Source: Liolophura sinensis
Lineage: Eukaryota; Mollusca; Polyplacophora; Chitonida; Chitonidae
Reading direction: 5' to 3'
DNA: 64,000 nt
Assembly: GCF_032854445.1 (NCBI RefSeq)
Contig: NC_088303.1
Span: 16,807,501-16,871,500, forward strand
The position numbers were made by a program, and so were the translations under genes. Below, piece by piece: positions 34,101 to 45,292 of the stretch. How positions within the stretch are numbered: the first letter of the stretch is position 1; each line of letters starts with the position of its first letter. The notes under the pieces are model-generated. The model ran no database searches, was not told the DNA's origin, and worked only from the letters and a program-made list of their open reading frames with translations.

Positions 34101-37100
34101 CACTTTACTTAAGCCTGTCACAGGAAAGCAGTCAAGCTAAAAAGCCTTACAGTGAAACTTTCATTCATTTGTATGAGTTCATTCTACTATCTTGTTGTCT
34201 CTATTCCCCTTTTAACATTATATCAGCCTTTGTTCTGTTGTGTTTTTTTGTCTAGGGCTCTCCCAGGGAAGCCACTGTTTTTACAACACGCCCTCTGACA
34301 TAACCCATTATCCCCTGTCTCTTAACTTGCCCCCATCTGGCTTAGTTCCCACCAGGGCCTTCCCATCTGCCCAACAAGTTTAGCCTGTCTTGGACACCCC
34401 GGTGCATGGATGTAAAAATAGATCAGAGTAAATCTCACTTTATATGTAGATTTAAAGGTTACAGGACTGTGTATTTTTGATGTCGGTGTTGTACCTGTAG
34501 TTTCATTTTGCCAGTGTGCTGGAAAGTTCCTGTCTCACATGGAAATTACTGAATGAGCTCTTCCTATTTAGGATCAAAAAAGTCATGCATAATTTGAGGT
34601 TTAGGTACCATTAGAACAAATTATTAGGGCTGATATACATGTATATTGGTATGGCAATAGGTCCTGCTCATTGCCTAATTCTCCATTTTGACGGTCAGTC
34701 ATTTCAGCTGTATCCAGGGTTTGAATCTGTTGCAGTAAGTAGGTCATGGTTGCATGTGTTTATTCATATAATTAGTTATTTCCAAGATTTTGTGCATGAA
34801 GAGTGGTTGAAATGCCACAGAACTCAACTTGGGTGTCTGTCATTCAGAGAGTGGGGAACATTTTGTTCCAATGTCTGTTAACTCTAATACATTATCGTTG
34901 ACAAATACTGGAAGGTACGTGGACAAAACAATAGGAATTCTTCCTTCCCCTAGCAGTCATGGAAATTTTCCTTTGAGTGTTAGTACTTGTCTTAAAGATT
35001 CCTTCCAGAAACATTAAAATATGAATCATATCAGAGGTTCTTAAGATTTGCATGTGTGCAGAAATGCAAAGTCTTGCATAACTGCATCGGCGAAGGAAAA
35101 ACAGGAAGGTGTCTTTGGTTGTTAACATTCAGTTGGTTGTCACGTTAGATCTCGAACAGATCTACACATGTGATCATATGAGAAAATGTTCTGAGTTATA
35201 AGTTGTAGATTAAGTATCAGATGTGAGTATTTACATTTTCTGTTCACAGAACCAATGGATTCCCATCTCAGAAAGCACGTCTGTTCCAACATGTACCATC
35301 ATACCCACCAAGGACCAGACCCCACCCTCTTCCACCGGACATTCCACCCCACAAGAGTTCTTCATTGGCTCACAGTTCAGATTTCAGAACTACTTCACCA
35401 CCCCAGTCAAATCACGCCTCTCCCCTCTGCCCAAATTCAGCTGGGCCGACTCAAAAGAAGTATGGCAGCTAATGATGAAGAAAGACCTGGCATATACCCG
35501 AGATCACCAAATGTTTGATCGTCACCCGTGTTTACAGCCTCGCATGCGAGTCATTCTCCTAGATTGGTTAATAGAGGTAAGTTCATAGTTCCAGTAGCAT
35601 TGAACCACCTGTGGTGCGAAAGTTTTTATTATGCAAATATACCAGAGTTAACGCGAAACTGTTAAGAGGTATCCAAAGTAATAGTAAAAGCAAGATTACA
35701 TCACTAGGTAAGAAGCAATCAAAATCAAGTGGAGATTTCATTTTCAGTTTTTGAAATTAAATGTTCAAGTACAAATGTTCACTTTAAAGGAGTGTGTGTG
35801 TGTTTTTTTTTCTTTTCTTTTTTTTATTACAGCAGAGTAGAATTTCATCATTCTTGACAGCAGAACTCTTAGTAAAAACACACTGCAATATAAAATGAAT
35901 GTGCAAGATTCTTTACATTGTGTTTGATTTTCCAGGTCTGTGAAGTGTACAGGTTACACAGGGAGACATTTTACCTGGCTGTTGATTACATAGATCGGTA
36001 CCTGTCCACGCAAAGGAACATCATGAAACATCAACTACAGCTTATAGGAATTACTGCGTTGTTAATAGCTGCTAAATTAGAGGTAAGCCACAATGATGGA
36101 AGTAAATGATTTTGCATTAGCTGGTTTGTCTCAGATAAAGGTTTTTTTGAGTTCTTTTTTCTCTATAATTTAAACAGATGTCCTGTTTAATATGACTGGG
36201 CTGTATGTCTCCTCATATTGTATGTCGCTTAAGTAAACTTTCACTATGTCAGAACCGTAAGCCTGTTGAAATAGTTACTGGTTTCCCACAAAGAGACCTG
36301 CCATTTGATAACGCCAGATTAATGTTAAAACTCCTAATATTTGGCTTCCGCCTCTCTTGTTGTTTCCCATTTTGTAACATTTTTTGTGTTTGTGTTTTTG
36401 CTTCAGGAAATTTACCCTCCTAAATTATCAGAATTTGCTGATGTCACTGATGGTGCTTGTACAGAAAATGAGATTCTAACCCAAGAACTAGTCATGCTAA
36501 AGGTGAGTCAATGGATAGGTTCACAACTGAACATTTGACATCAGGTGATGCTTGCTGGCATAGTGGCAGGTGACAGTCACACTAGCTGGCATAGTGGTCT
36601 AAAGTGTGCACCTAGCCACTGGTCCGTTTAGTTCAATTAAAGCAGCTTTCTACCTGGTCAGGTATAGCTTTGCTTCAGTAAGTTTGTTTGATACTGCCAT
36701 TCATGCATGTAAGCCTTGAGGCCATTGCATCTGAAATCATCATGACTGCTAAGTTTACCATCAGGGAAATAATTAAATATTAAAGCCATCTCTTCAAAAC
36801 ATTTTCTTGATTTATTAAAGCTGAGATCTATGTCTTTGTTTTCCTCTCCACTGACTTTGTAACTCAAAGACTTCTAATTCTGTAATGTGTACAGTATTAA
36901 CTCACATTTGTGTGGTTTTTGTGTCTTTTCAGGCGTTAAAGTGGGGATTGTCTCCCATGACCGTCAACTCCTGGTTAAATGTTTACCTTCAAGTGGCCAA
37001 TTTAGAACAAATCACAGAAAGCGAACATGGATTTGTTTTCCCACAATACTCCGCACATGCGTTTGTTCAGATTGCTAGGGTAAGTTTTATATACTTTATA

Positions 37101-39053
37101 TTTTACTGTCTTCTGTGTGGTGGTCATTGTGATGCCATTTTAATAACATTTTGTGTAAATTTCTGGTGTGTAACTTTATTAAACTGAGAGTCAAAGCAAA
37201 TACAGAGAAAGTATCTAAAAATTGTCACTGACTCATTTCTGCCTGGGAGTGTGGATTAACATTTTGTTCAATAACTCAGGGAGCATTTAATTTTATGTAA
37301 TGTTCGAAGCTATATTTGTGATCCAATTTTTACTGCGAACTGCTTAATATGGCCAGTATAGCAGAACATTTGCCTTGTATCAGTGTATTGTAAGTAGTTG
37401 GGATGGCCTGTCCTGTGGTTTTAGTGAGGCAGCTTTTTATATACATATTGGCAGTTGGACTGGCCTGTCTTGTGAAAACATATTAAACCTCAAAGGCAAA
37501 TCCAAACAAAAACTGTTTGTGTATATTGTGATTTTTGTATAAAGCCAACTCTGTATCTGTTGTACTTGTCACATGTAAACTTGTCCAGTAAGCATCATGT
37601 TTTCTTTACACAGTTGACCGATCTCTGTATGCTGGATCTGGGCTCCGTTCAGTTTACAAACAGCGTCTTGGCAGCATCAGCTCTGTATCACATGTCTTCA
37701 GAGAGCATAGCATTAGCAGTCTCAGGTTAGTAAACATAGTAATGTCCACCAAGCACTCAATGAAGAACTTTCGGTAAATCCTGAACTAAGTTACACATTT
37801 TGCAAGCTTTGGAAATTTCTGTTGATTTTAGAAATTTTGTGTGAAGGGAATGACGATATCGCACTTGAAAGAATGAAGTACCAAATGTAATATTTTATGA
37901 TGTTTATTTTCCTCTGGAAATGGATTTTTTGTGAAATGTTTTGGTTTAGTTTTTTATTTCAGTATCAGATACACTTGGTATAGTTTTGAATTTTCAAAAA
38001 AAAAAAAAAAAAAAAACTATTGCAAAGAGTGCACTTCATACTCGTAATATGTGTGAATTACAATTTTGTACTTTTCAGAAAGGGTTTGTGCTCATTCCTC
38101 AACATAGATTCCATGATTTTACCTGTTTCATTATGATTTAATACCAAATGTAAAGTTATGGTGTATGTTCTTGTGTTCCAGGTTTGAACATGACAGACAT
38201 CATGGCCTGTGTACAGTGGATGGCCCCTCATGCTATCACCATAAGGGAAGCTGGATCCACAGAACTGAAGTTCTTTCCCACAATTCCTCCAGAGGATGCA
38301 CACAATATACAGACTCATGCTGTGGATGTGACTATGCTGGTAAAAATCCTGATTGCTCTTCCTTTGTTTACAGTTGTTCACATCCATTTCCATTTTGTTT
38401 TATCAGACAGTGTTTTTAACAGTTGTATGTTCATGTTTTTGGTTGCTAGAAGTTTCCAAAGGCCACATAGACTAAATTACCTTTAATTTCATGGAATTTT
38501 TCACCAAATGATTGCCCTGCTGTATAAATTGTAGTACAGAAATGTGATTAGTGTGTAAAAAAAATCATGTAAACTGAAATATGAACTGCCCTTAGGCACA
38601 TAACATTTCAACTGATTTAAACCGTCTTTAACACAACAGTGCGTGGGAAGTACAGGTGGATGAAAAATTACATGAAAGTACATTTGCTGTACTGTTAATA
38701 TTGTAACTTCATTTATTACCTTAATCAGATGTATAACCAGCATTGAACAAGTTTCAGTGAACATAAAGAGGGCATAGTTACTGCAACAGGGCAAACAATT
38801 TTAAATTGTGTTCACTTTCCTAGAAACTGCTGAAATGTCAAGTTTATTGTTTGCCAATATTTGAGGTTTTCAGACTTTACTTTTTTATTTGTAGGAGAAG
38901 GCACAGTCTCGAAAGGAAGATATGTTTGTGTTTGATAGTCAGAGAAGTAGTCCAGACTTCAGCACACAGATCCCTGGTATTCTTACGCCACCACAAAGCA
39001 ACAAGAAAGACATGGAGGAGCAGCGAAGAGCATTAAACATGAACTCCACGTGA
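28151..39053 (+). CDS. CCNE: G1/S-specific cyclin E, complete, 10 exons
   Basis: Exons 28151-28164, 28297-28378, 28538-28591, 35250-35576, 35936-36082, 36407-36502, 36933-37079, 37614-37725, 38182-38339 and 38895-39053 join in phase into 431 residues (human CCNE1 is 410). Cyclin E activates CDK2 to drive S-phase entry in the nucleus. Visible blocks: basic NLS-like RKRKADE (26-32), an N-terminal degron-like [10 protein letters not shown] (67-76), cyclin box with MRVILLDWL (149-157), [32 protein letters not shown] and [10 protein letters not shown], the C-terminal cyclin fold with LAASALYH and EDAHNIQTH, and ILTPPQS (408-414) equivalent to the human Thr380 Fbw7 degron. The start is the first ATG of the conserved basic N-terminus; upstream E2F-type motifs fit cell-cycle control. 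Intron 3 is 6.7 kb. It is convergent with URI1. Confidence 0.97.
28297..28378 (+). CDS. CCNE: cyclin E exon 2
   Basis: Acceptor tattttcag, donor gtaagt; 82 nt ending in phase 0. Encodes [20 protein letters not shown] then CRKRKADE, a basic segment matching the vertebrate RSRKRKA NLS region. Confidence 0.93.
28538..28591 (+). CDS. CCNE: cyclin E exon 3
   Basis: Acceptor atattccag, donor gtgagt; 54 nt, phase 0 both sides. Encodes [18 protein letters not shown]. Confidence 0.88.
28592..35249 (+). other. cyclin E intron 3 (6.7 kb)
   Basis: Mostly unique AT-rich DNA. It holds an E2F-type TTTCGCGCC at 28647-28655 overlapping a YY1-type GCCATCTTG, a family B SINE scrap near 29232, a family A SINE scrap at 29630-29675 and a poly-G tract near 31786. 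No coding exon or tandem array is seen. Confidence 0.7.
35250..35576 (+). CDS. CCNE: cyclin E exon 4
   Basis: Acceptor tgttcacag, donor gtaagt; 327 nt, phase 0. Encodes residues 51-159: the Ser/Thr/Pro-rich linker with [10 protein letters not shown], then [19 protein letters not shown] and the start of the cyclin box through [11 protein letters not shown]. Confidence 0.97.
35936..36082 (+). CDS. CCNE: cyclin E exon 5
   Basis: Acceptor gattttccag, donor gtaagc; 147 nt, phase 0. Encodes the cyclin-box core [20 protein letters not shown] through [16 protein letters not shown]. Confidence 0.97.
36407..36502 (+). CDS. CCNE: cyclin E exon 6
   Basis: Acceptor tgcttcag, donor gtgagt; 96 nt, phase 0. 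Encodes [20 protein letters not shown] and [12 protein letters not shown], nearly collinear with human cyclin E1. Confidence 0.97.
36933..37079 (+). CDS. CCNE: cyclin E exon 7
   Basis: Acceptor tgtcttttcag, donor gtaagt; 147 nt, phase 0. Encodes [20 protein letters not shown] (the human centrosome-localisation segment is SWLNVYMQVA) through [14 protein letters not shown]. Confidence 0.97.
37614..37725 (+). CDS. CCNE: cyclin E exon 8
   Basis: Acceptor ttacacag, donor gttagt; 112 nt ending in phase 1. Encodes [20 protein letters not shown] then [17 protein letters not shown]. Confidence 0.96.
38182..38339 (+). CDS. CCNE: cyclin E exon 9
   Basis: Acceptor ttgtgttccag, donor gtaaaa; 158 nt completing the split glycine. 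Encodes (G)[19 protein letters not shown] through [17 protein letters not shown]. Confidence 0.96.
38895..39053 (+). CDS. CCNE: cyclin E exon 10 and stop
   Basis: Acceptor tatttgtag; 159 nt including TGA at 39051-39053. Encodes the C-terminal tail with [20 protein letters not shown], carrying the Fbw7-type phosphodegron (Thr410, Ser414). Confidence 0.96.
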   Translation, partial: EKAQSRKEDMFVFDSQRSSPDFSTQIPGILTPPQSNKKDMEEQRRALNMNST

Positions 39054-41128
39054 AACATATAGGCCAGTTATAGGTTATCAAATTTCCATTTTCAGGCTCA
39101 GTTAAATGGAAATGCTGCAATACTATTAAGCAATTCCATTGTAAAACTGATGCTTGTAAATGCATAATGTGCAATCGCATTCCAATGTCTGACTGTTGTC
39201 AGCTGCGCAGATATTAACTCTGAAGGTAACAAAGCTGTCTTGCGGCACTTCTGAGGAACATGAAGGCAAAAGACAGTTGATTGGTTGTTTTCATTTGTCA
39301 GTTGTCTATACCGATGATTGTTCACAACGCAGAGGAAGTTGTCAAGTATTGGATGATGTGATCATGTGACAAAGTCCCAAAGACCGGCTTGAGTTGTTTG
39401 ATGTAAGAATTTATTACCCATGAGATATGGTCCAAGTTGGCTGGTAAAAGAACACAATGAAGGCTAGTTTTGTTTGGTGTCTTCCATGGAGTAATTACTG
39501 TATGTAGTGACATGCGGATGACAACACAAGGTGTGTTCACAGGTCTTATACGGCTGTTTTCTGTTTACAGTGTGAAGAAAACTTATTTCTACCAGTGTCT
39601 TTGTGGTTTTAATCCACCAAGTGTAATAAATATTGCATGAAATCATTTGGAGCAAAGAATCGCATCCTTTCTTGGATTTAATTTTCACATCATATAATCA
39701 AAAGGAAAAAATAATGTTTTTGTTAGGAACTTATCTAGGCACTGAAGATAATTAAAATGACCAGTATGAGAGTGGGAAACTTGATTATGAATTTAAAGAT
39801 GTACATATCTCATAGTCCACAATTTTTTTTTCTTATTTTACAAATTGAAACCGGTCAAATCAAATGAAACAAAACATTTTATTGTCTAATTGTAATTTTG
39901 GAATTAAACATTATTACGTGGATTATCAGTTTTGAACAGTTGTACGCGGTCTGATCGATTAAATCCTAAATCCGTAGCAGCAGTTATTCCCTCTACATCA
40001 CCTTCTACAGAAGCCTCTATTCATTTTTTTTTAACTACCCACCAGTCTTCATTTCAGTGTGTGCATGGTTTGTGTTTTGGATTTTTTTTTTTTTGCATGT
40101 GGTATTATTTTGTTTGACAGTTGGGTGTGTCTTCTGTTAGTATGGTGCAATGAGAGCTGAAGGACATGTAGACTTTCACTCCCCAGATTATCAGTCATTG
40201 CCTTGCACCAGCAGGTCATACAGACTTTGCTCTTAAGGCAACCATTATTTAGTATTTATGTCCTCCAAGTGTATATATTCATATTGATATAATACATTTA
40301 CAAAATAATATAATAATAAAAAAATGAAGTAGTGGGAATCATGCGTGTATTTGAAGGGAAGTAGTTGTGTCCAGTGGATGGCTTTGTCTCTTTTTTTTTT
40401 GTGTTTGTGAATGACCAGTGTTTACATAAAGATGTCTTTTCACTGGGCTGTGATTATCTCCCCTTCTAATCTGAACTTCCCAGTAATAAGTTTGAAGGCT
40501 CTATACTTGCCGCTTAGTTCATTTCCTCATGTAAAATATTCCAGCATTTTCTTTTGTACATTTTTGTCTCGTAAAAATGATTATCAACTTATTTAACAAC
40601 AAAGTATGTTTATTTAATGGAGAAATTCATTTATGACCTATGAACTTTTTTTTACACAGAATAACCTGTTATTTAACCCTTATGTTCAAGAGTTTAACTA
40701 CAACACAACTTGTGCTTATTTAATTTACGTGCATGTCTTCACCTCTTACCATTGTTTACCATTTATATTAAGCCCAAAAACGTTTCATTTGTTGTCATGA
40801 TGAAGGGAGTGATTACTTCATGCCCTGTATGTGTGCAGGCAAGCAGCATTTTATACGCATATTAAACCGACAAGTTAATTGTTAACCACTTTTATGTTAC
40901 ATGTTAATGTTGAAGACACAAACTTGTCATTGTTTTGCATATATCAGAACATATATGTTAAAGGTGTAGTTCATTTTTAATGCACATGTATTGATCTATT
41001 GGGGATAATGATAACCTGTCTACATCTTTCATTCCTGACATTCCACCAGGAACTTTTACTTCTGAACATTTTGAAGTGTGTCTCAATGTCAGAATGAATG
41101 AAATAAACCGTTATTCCTTGATATTATA
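39054..41128 (+). other. CCNE: cyclin E 3'UTR (predicted)
   Basis: AATAAA signals occur at 39625-39630, 40315-40320 and 41102-41107. The last is followed about 30 bases later by a T/GT-rich stretch (TGTTGTTGTTTTTCTTTTGT), the usual downstream element, so the longest 3'UTR is about 2 kb. Use of the earlier sites would give shorter forms. Confidence 0.6.
41102..41107 (+). terminator. CCNE: poly(A) signal AATAAA, cyclin E
   Basis: Canonical hexamer with a GT/T-rich downstream element; best candidate for the main 3' end. Confidence 0.6.
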
Positions 41129-41659
41129 AAACTTGCATCCATGTTGTTGTTTTTCTTTTGTGACTGAAGATGATACTGTGGACTGAAGACTTGTATTCTG
41201 TTGAAAGGGCCTATCACATCCTGAGTTCCTCAAGATGTTTGTCTCTGGACACAATATTAACTTAAGGTTGGAATACACATGACTGAAATTATTTTACAAG
41301 ATTTAGCAACCGGGGCCAGTTTCACATGGCCATTTTGGGCTTCAGACAAAGCCAAGTTGAACTCTTTAATATATGAACAAATCAGTAAAAGTTTGACGGA
41401 TGATTAATTACAGAGTATGTACAATTTGTTCCAAGTTTGAACATCTGGTTTCCAATACTTAGTTTTTGAAGAAGATTTAAAATTGTGGAGGTTAGCTCGA
41501 AGTGGCTTCGTGAAACAGGCCCATGCTTTTCACAGGTTCTGTTAGCCTGTTACATTACTACAGTTGTAATTGGCTTAACATCTCCACCGTGAAGTACCCT
41601 GGAGATTGTACCCTGAAGCAGGACACCTGGAAATATTCTGCACACTAAAATTGGCTGGG

Positions 41660-41884
41660 GATCCTCCTCCTCGAGAGCCTCCTCCCAATACGGTTGATGC
41701 AAGTTCAAGTCCAGTTTACGCTTGTTTCCTCTCTAGTTGTATGTGGGAAGGTCTGTCAGAAACCTGCAGATGGTTAAGGCTTTCCCTTGTATTCTGTTTG
41801 ATTTCCTCCCATCACAATGCTGGTTACTGTCAGGAAATATTCTTGAGTATGGCATAAAACATCAATGAAATAAGTAAATAAATT
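41660..41884 (+). repeat. SINE family A, 5'-truncated
   Basis: Retains the B box (CAAGTTCAAGTCCAG), the GGTCTGTCAGAAACCTGCAG segment, the TTTCCTCCCATCACAATGCT core and CTTGAGTATGGCATAAAACA with an A/T tail. It lies just past the cyclin E 3' end. Confidence 0.8.
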
Positions 41885-42608
41885 CGGCAAGGCTACATGT
41901 TGAAACGGATGAAGAAAAATAATGTAGTTTTCAAATAACGCACAAATAATGAGACCTACAAATACGTGGTTTGCTTTACACGTGCTGTCATTCCTCAACA
42001 CTTTTGATCAGGTGTCACCAGTGGGAAGCAGGACCGTAAGCCATTGTTACGTCAAGAATGCATTGTAGTCCAACTCCTACAAAATCAGCATAGGCTCTAT
42101 TTCATGCCAAGGCTAACATTTAACTCCAAATTTGTAGTTGCATTAATCCCTTGCAACTACACCCAAAAAATATAAAAATACAAGTAGCAAGGTATGTGGG
42201 GAGGGAGTTGAGCAAAGCCTGGGGGTGGGGATAAGGGTGGGAACAAGACTCTGTTCCCGGGCTTGAACATCAGACAAATGGTCTATTCAAACCCATGTTT
42301 TCTTTCAATCAGCTAATTCAAGGACATGACCATTCAGATTTGAGATAGCATCACACTGGGTCATTTTGGTGTTAACATTTCACAATCACAGGATTAAGCC
42401 ATGTTCTGATATAGCCCTCACAGTTGTAACCCAAATCTCTCAAGCTATCTTCCCATAGCCTTCCTACAGACTTTCTCCAACAATGTAACCTGCCCTTACT
42501 CCTGGTGTAAGTAGTATACAGGATTAGGTCTGAAAGTTTGCTGTGTGGCATTGGTATGTTTGAGACAAAGCCCCTTTTGTACAGGATATCAGCATATGTG
42601 ACACTTCA

Positions 42609-42872
42609 GTGCACTAAATAATGACTGGTTGTTTCACTGGTTATAACTCTTCTGTTTCAGTCACATACCATGGCATAACTAGAAACCATAACAGAGGTGC
42701 ACTAAATAATGACTGGTTGTTTCACTGGTTATAACTCTTCCGTTTCAGTCACATACCATGGCATAACTAGAAACCATAACAGAGGTGCACTAAATAATGA
42801 CTGGTTGTTTCACTGGTTATAACTCTTCTGTTTCAGTCACATACCATGGCATAACTAGAAACCATAACAGAG
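42609..42872 (+). repeat. 88-bp exact triplication
   Basis: Three adjacent copies of 88 bp beginning GTGCACTAAATAATGACTGG at 42609, 42697 and 42785. They are identical except for one C/T change (cttctg/cttccg) in the middle copy. A partial fourth start occurs at 42873. Confidence 0.97.
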
Positions 42873-43029
42873 GTGCACTAAGAAAACAAACAGAACTCCA
42901 TATCTGTATTTACCAATTTTATTAGATTTCCATTTACTATTTATTATGCTTAAACAGTCATTATTTTACAGTAGTAATTTATTTATCTATAAAACCTGCC
43001 ACCCTCCCCCATTTGCTCCCTGCCCCCCA

Positions 43030-43098
43030 TAGTATAAGTGAAATATTCTTAAGTTCAACATAAAACAACATATCAAATAAATAAATAAATAAATAAAA
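43030..43098 (+). repeat. SINE family A, 3' scrap
   Basis: AGTATAAGTGAAATATTCTT, diverged AGTTCAACATAAAACAAC and a TAAATAAATAAATAAATAAA tail. Confidence 0.75.
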
Positions 43099-43879
43099 CC
43101 TGAGTAATTTCATTTAGTCCTTCAACAAATCAGTCTAAATTTGCTAACTGGCAGGATGCTCATTCTAGGTAAATAGCTTTGGTAAGATTGTTTGGGTGAC
43201 TCCCCAATGTCTTCACTATAAACAGCCATTAAGCCTGCCTGTTGACTGATGTCCCCATCTGTCTGTCACCCAACCCATGTGTTAGTACAGGATGTGGCTG
43301 GTGTATCAGCACCAGAGGGAGGGAGTGGGGGTGTGGTGGTTCTCTATAGCCCTCATAGCACATGACCTGCGAAATTACCAGTCAGAAATGTAAACCTGTG
43401 GGTTTTAATTCCTCGGTGGTCAGCAAGCTGTCAAGGGAGGAAGAATTAAGAGACATTGCTGAGGGTGGGGGGAGGTTCAGTAGTGGGGGAAAGATTATGG
43501 GTGGGCATAGAAGAGGGAGGGGACAGAGGTGGCAGACATGGCAGCTTAGGAACTTTGACAAACAAGCTCAAATTAGTAGAGAAAACACTCACAGTAACTT
43601 GTGAAAACATGTTTATCACAATTTAAAGGAAAAAAACCTGTTCAAAGAAAGGTTCAGCTCTATTTTATAAATGCCGAGAAAAATAATGGTCAAACAATTA
43701 AGTTCATGAAAAAATAAATTGTTGGTTGGCATTAATGTTGAGTATATCTTGGAAGGGAAAATTTAACCCTGTTTAGTCAAGTTTAAAACTCAACTCAAAT
43801 TATAGGCACAGTACCACAGCAGCATATAAACTTCGCTGGCTCGATATTTGTCTGATTTTGGTACACGGTAATATTTTAT

Positions 43880-44112
43880 TTTATAGGTGTTACGCCATAC
43901 TCAAGAATATTTCACTGGTACGACGGCGACCAGCATTATGGTGGGAGGAAGCCGGGCAGAGCCTGGGGGAAACCTGCCACCATCCCCAGGTTGCTGGCAG
44001 ACATTCCCACATACAGCCAGAGAGGAAGCCAGCATGGGCTGGACATGGACTCATAGCAACCACATTGGGTAGAGGCTCCTGGGTCATTATGCTGCGCTAG
44101 CGCATTAGCCAG
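43880..44112 (-). repeat. SINE family A, near full length
   Basis: The complement shows GCGCTAGCGCAGCATAATGA, B box region, GGCTTCCTCTCTGGCTG, CGGCTTCCTCCCACCATAAT and CTTGAGTATGGCGTAAC. The A/T tail is absent. Confidence 0.82.
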
Positions 44113-44154
44113 CTGTACACAGTAATAGGATAACTGTCCTAGTATAAGGCTGTA

Positions 44155-44312
44155 TATTTATTTATTTCATTGGGGTTTTACGCTGTACTCAAGAATATTT
44201 CACCTATATGACAGCGGCTAGCATTATGGTGGGAGGAAAACGGGCGTAGCCCAGGGGAAACTCACGACCATCCGCAGGTTGCTGCAGACATTCTCACATA
44301 CATCAATCATGT
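44155..44312 (-). repeat. SINE family A, 5'-truncated
   Basis: The 3' half of the element on the complement, with tail (TATTTATTTATTTCATTGGG on plus) through the GCAGGTTGCTGCAGACATTC segment. It ends where the 35-bp array begins. Confidence 0.82.
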
Positions 44313-45292
44313 CCCTAGACTTACCTTACTACTAATATCAACCAGGTTCCCAGACTGACCTTACTACTTACATCTACCATGTCCCTAGACTGCCCTTACT
44401 ACTAATATCAACCATGTCCCCTGACTGATCCTACTACTAACATCAACCATGTCCCCTGACTGACCTTACTACTAATATCAACCATGTCCCCTGACTGATC
44501 CTACTACTAATATCAACCATGTTCCCAGACTGACCTTACTACTTACATCAACCATGTCCCTAGACTGACCTTACTACTAATATCAACCATGTCCCTAGAC
44601 TACCCTTGCTACTTACATCAACCATGTTACCAGACTGACCTTACTACTTACATCAACCATGTCCCCTGACTGATCCTACTACTAACATCAACCATGTCCC
44701 CTGACAGATCCTACTAACATCAACCATGTCCCCTGACTGATCCTACTACTAACATCAACTATGTCCCCAGACTGAGTCTACCGTCTACTTCAACAGTGTC
44801 CCCAAAATGAGGCTTTTGCTTACATCAACCATGTCCTCAGACTGAGCCTACAACTTACAGAAACCATGTCCTCAGGCTGAACCTACAACTTACAGTAACT
44901 ATGTCCTCAGACTGAACTTACAGTAACCATGTCCTCAGACTGAGCCTACAACTTACAGTTACCATGTTACCCCAGTTACCCCAGACTGAGCCTACAACTT
45001 ACAGTAACCATGTCCTCAGGCTGAACCTACAACTTACAGTAACCATGTCCTCAGACTGAGCCTACAACTTACAGTAACCATGTCCTCAGACTAAGCCTAC
45101 AATTTACAGTAACCATATCCTCAGACTGAGCCTACAACTTACAGTAACCATGTCCTCAGACTAAGCCTACAATTTACAGTAACCATATCCTCAGACTGAG
45201 CCTACAACTTACAGTAACCATGTCCTCAGACTAAGCCTACAATTTACAGTAACCATGTCCTCAGACCGATCCTACTGTTCACATCACCCATG
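44313..45292. repeat. 35-bp minisatellite, two subfamilies in series
   Basis: 44313-44780 carries TGACCTTACTACTAATATCA + ACCATGTCCCTAGAC. From about 44850 the array changes to TGAGCCTACAACTTACAGTA + ACCATGTCCTCAGAC. The two types share the ACCATGTCC core and period, so they are diverged halves of one array. Confidence 0.92.

Noticed and set aside
43362-43604. 80-codon plus-strand frame
   Set aside because: G-rich low-complexity sequence, no family resemblance.
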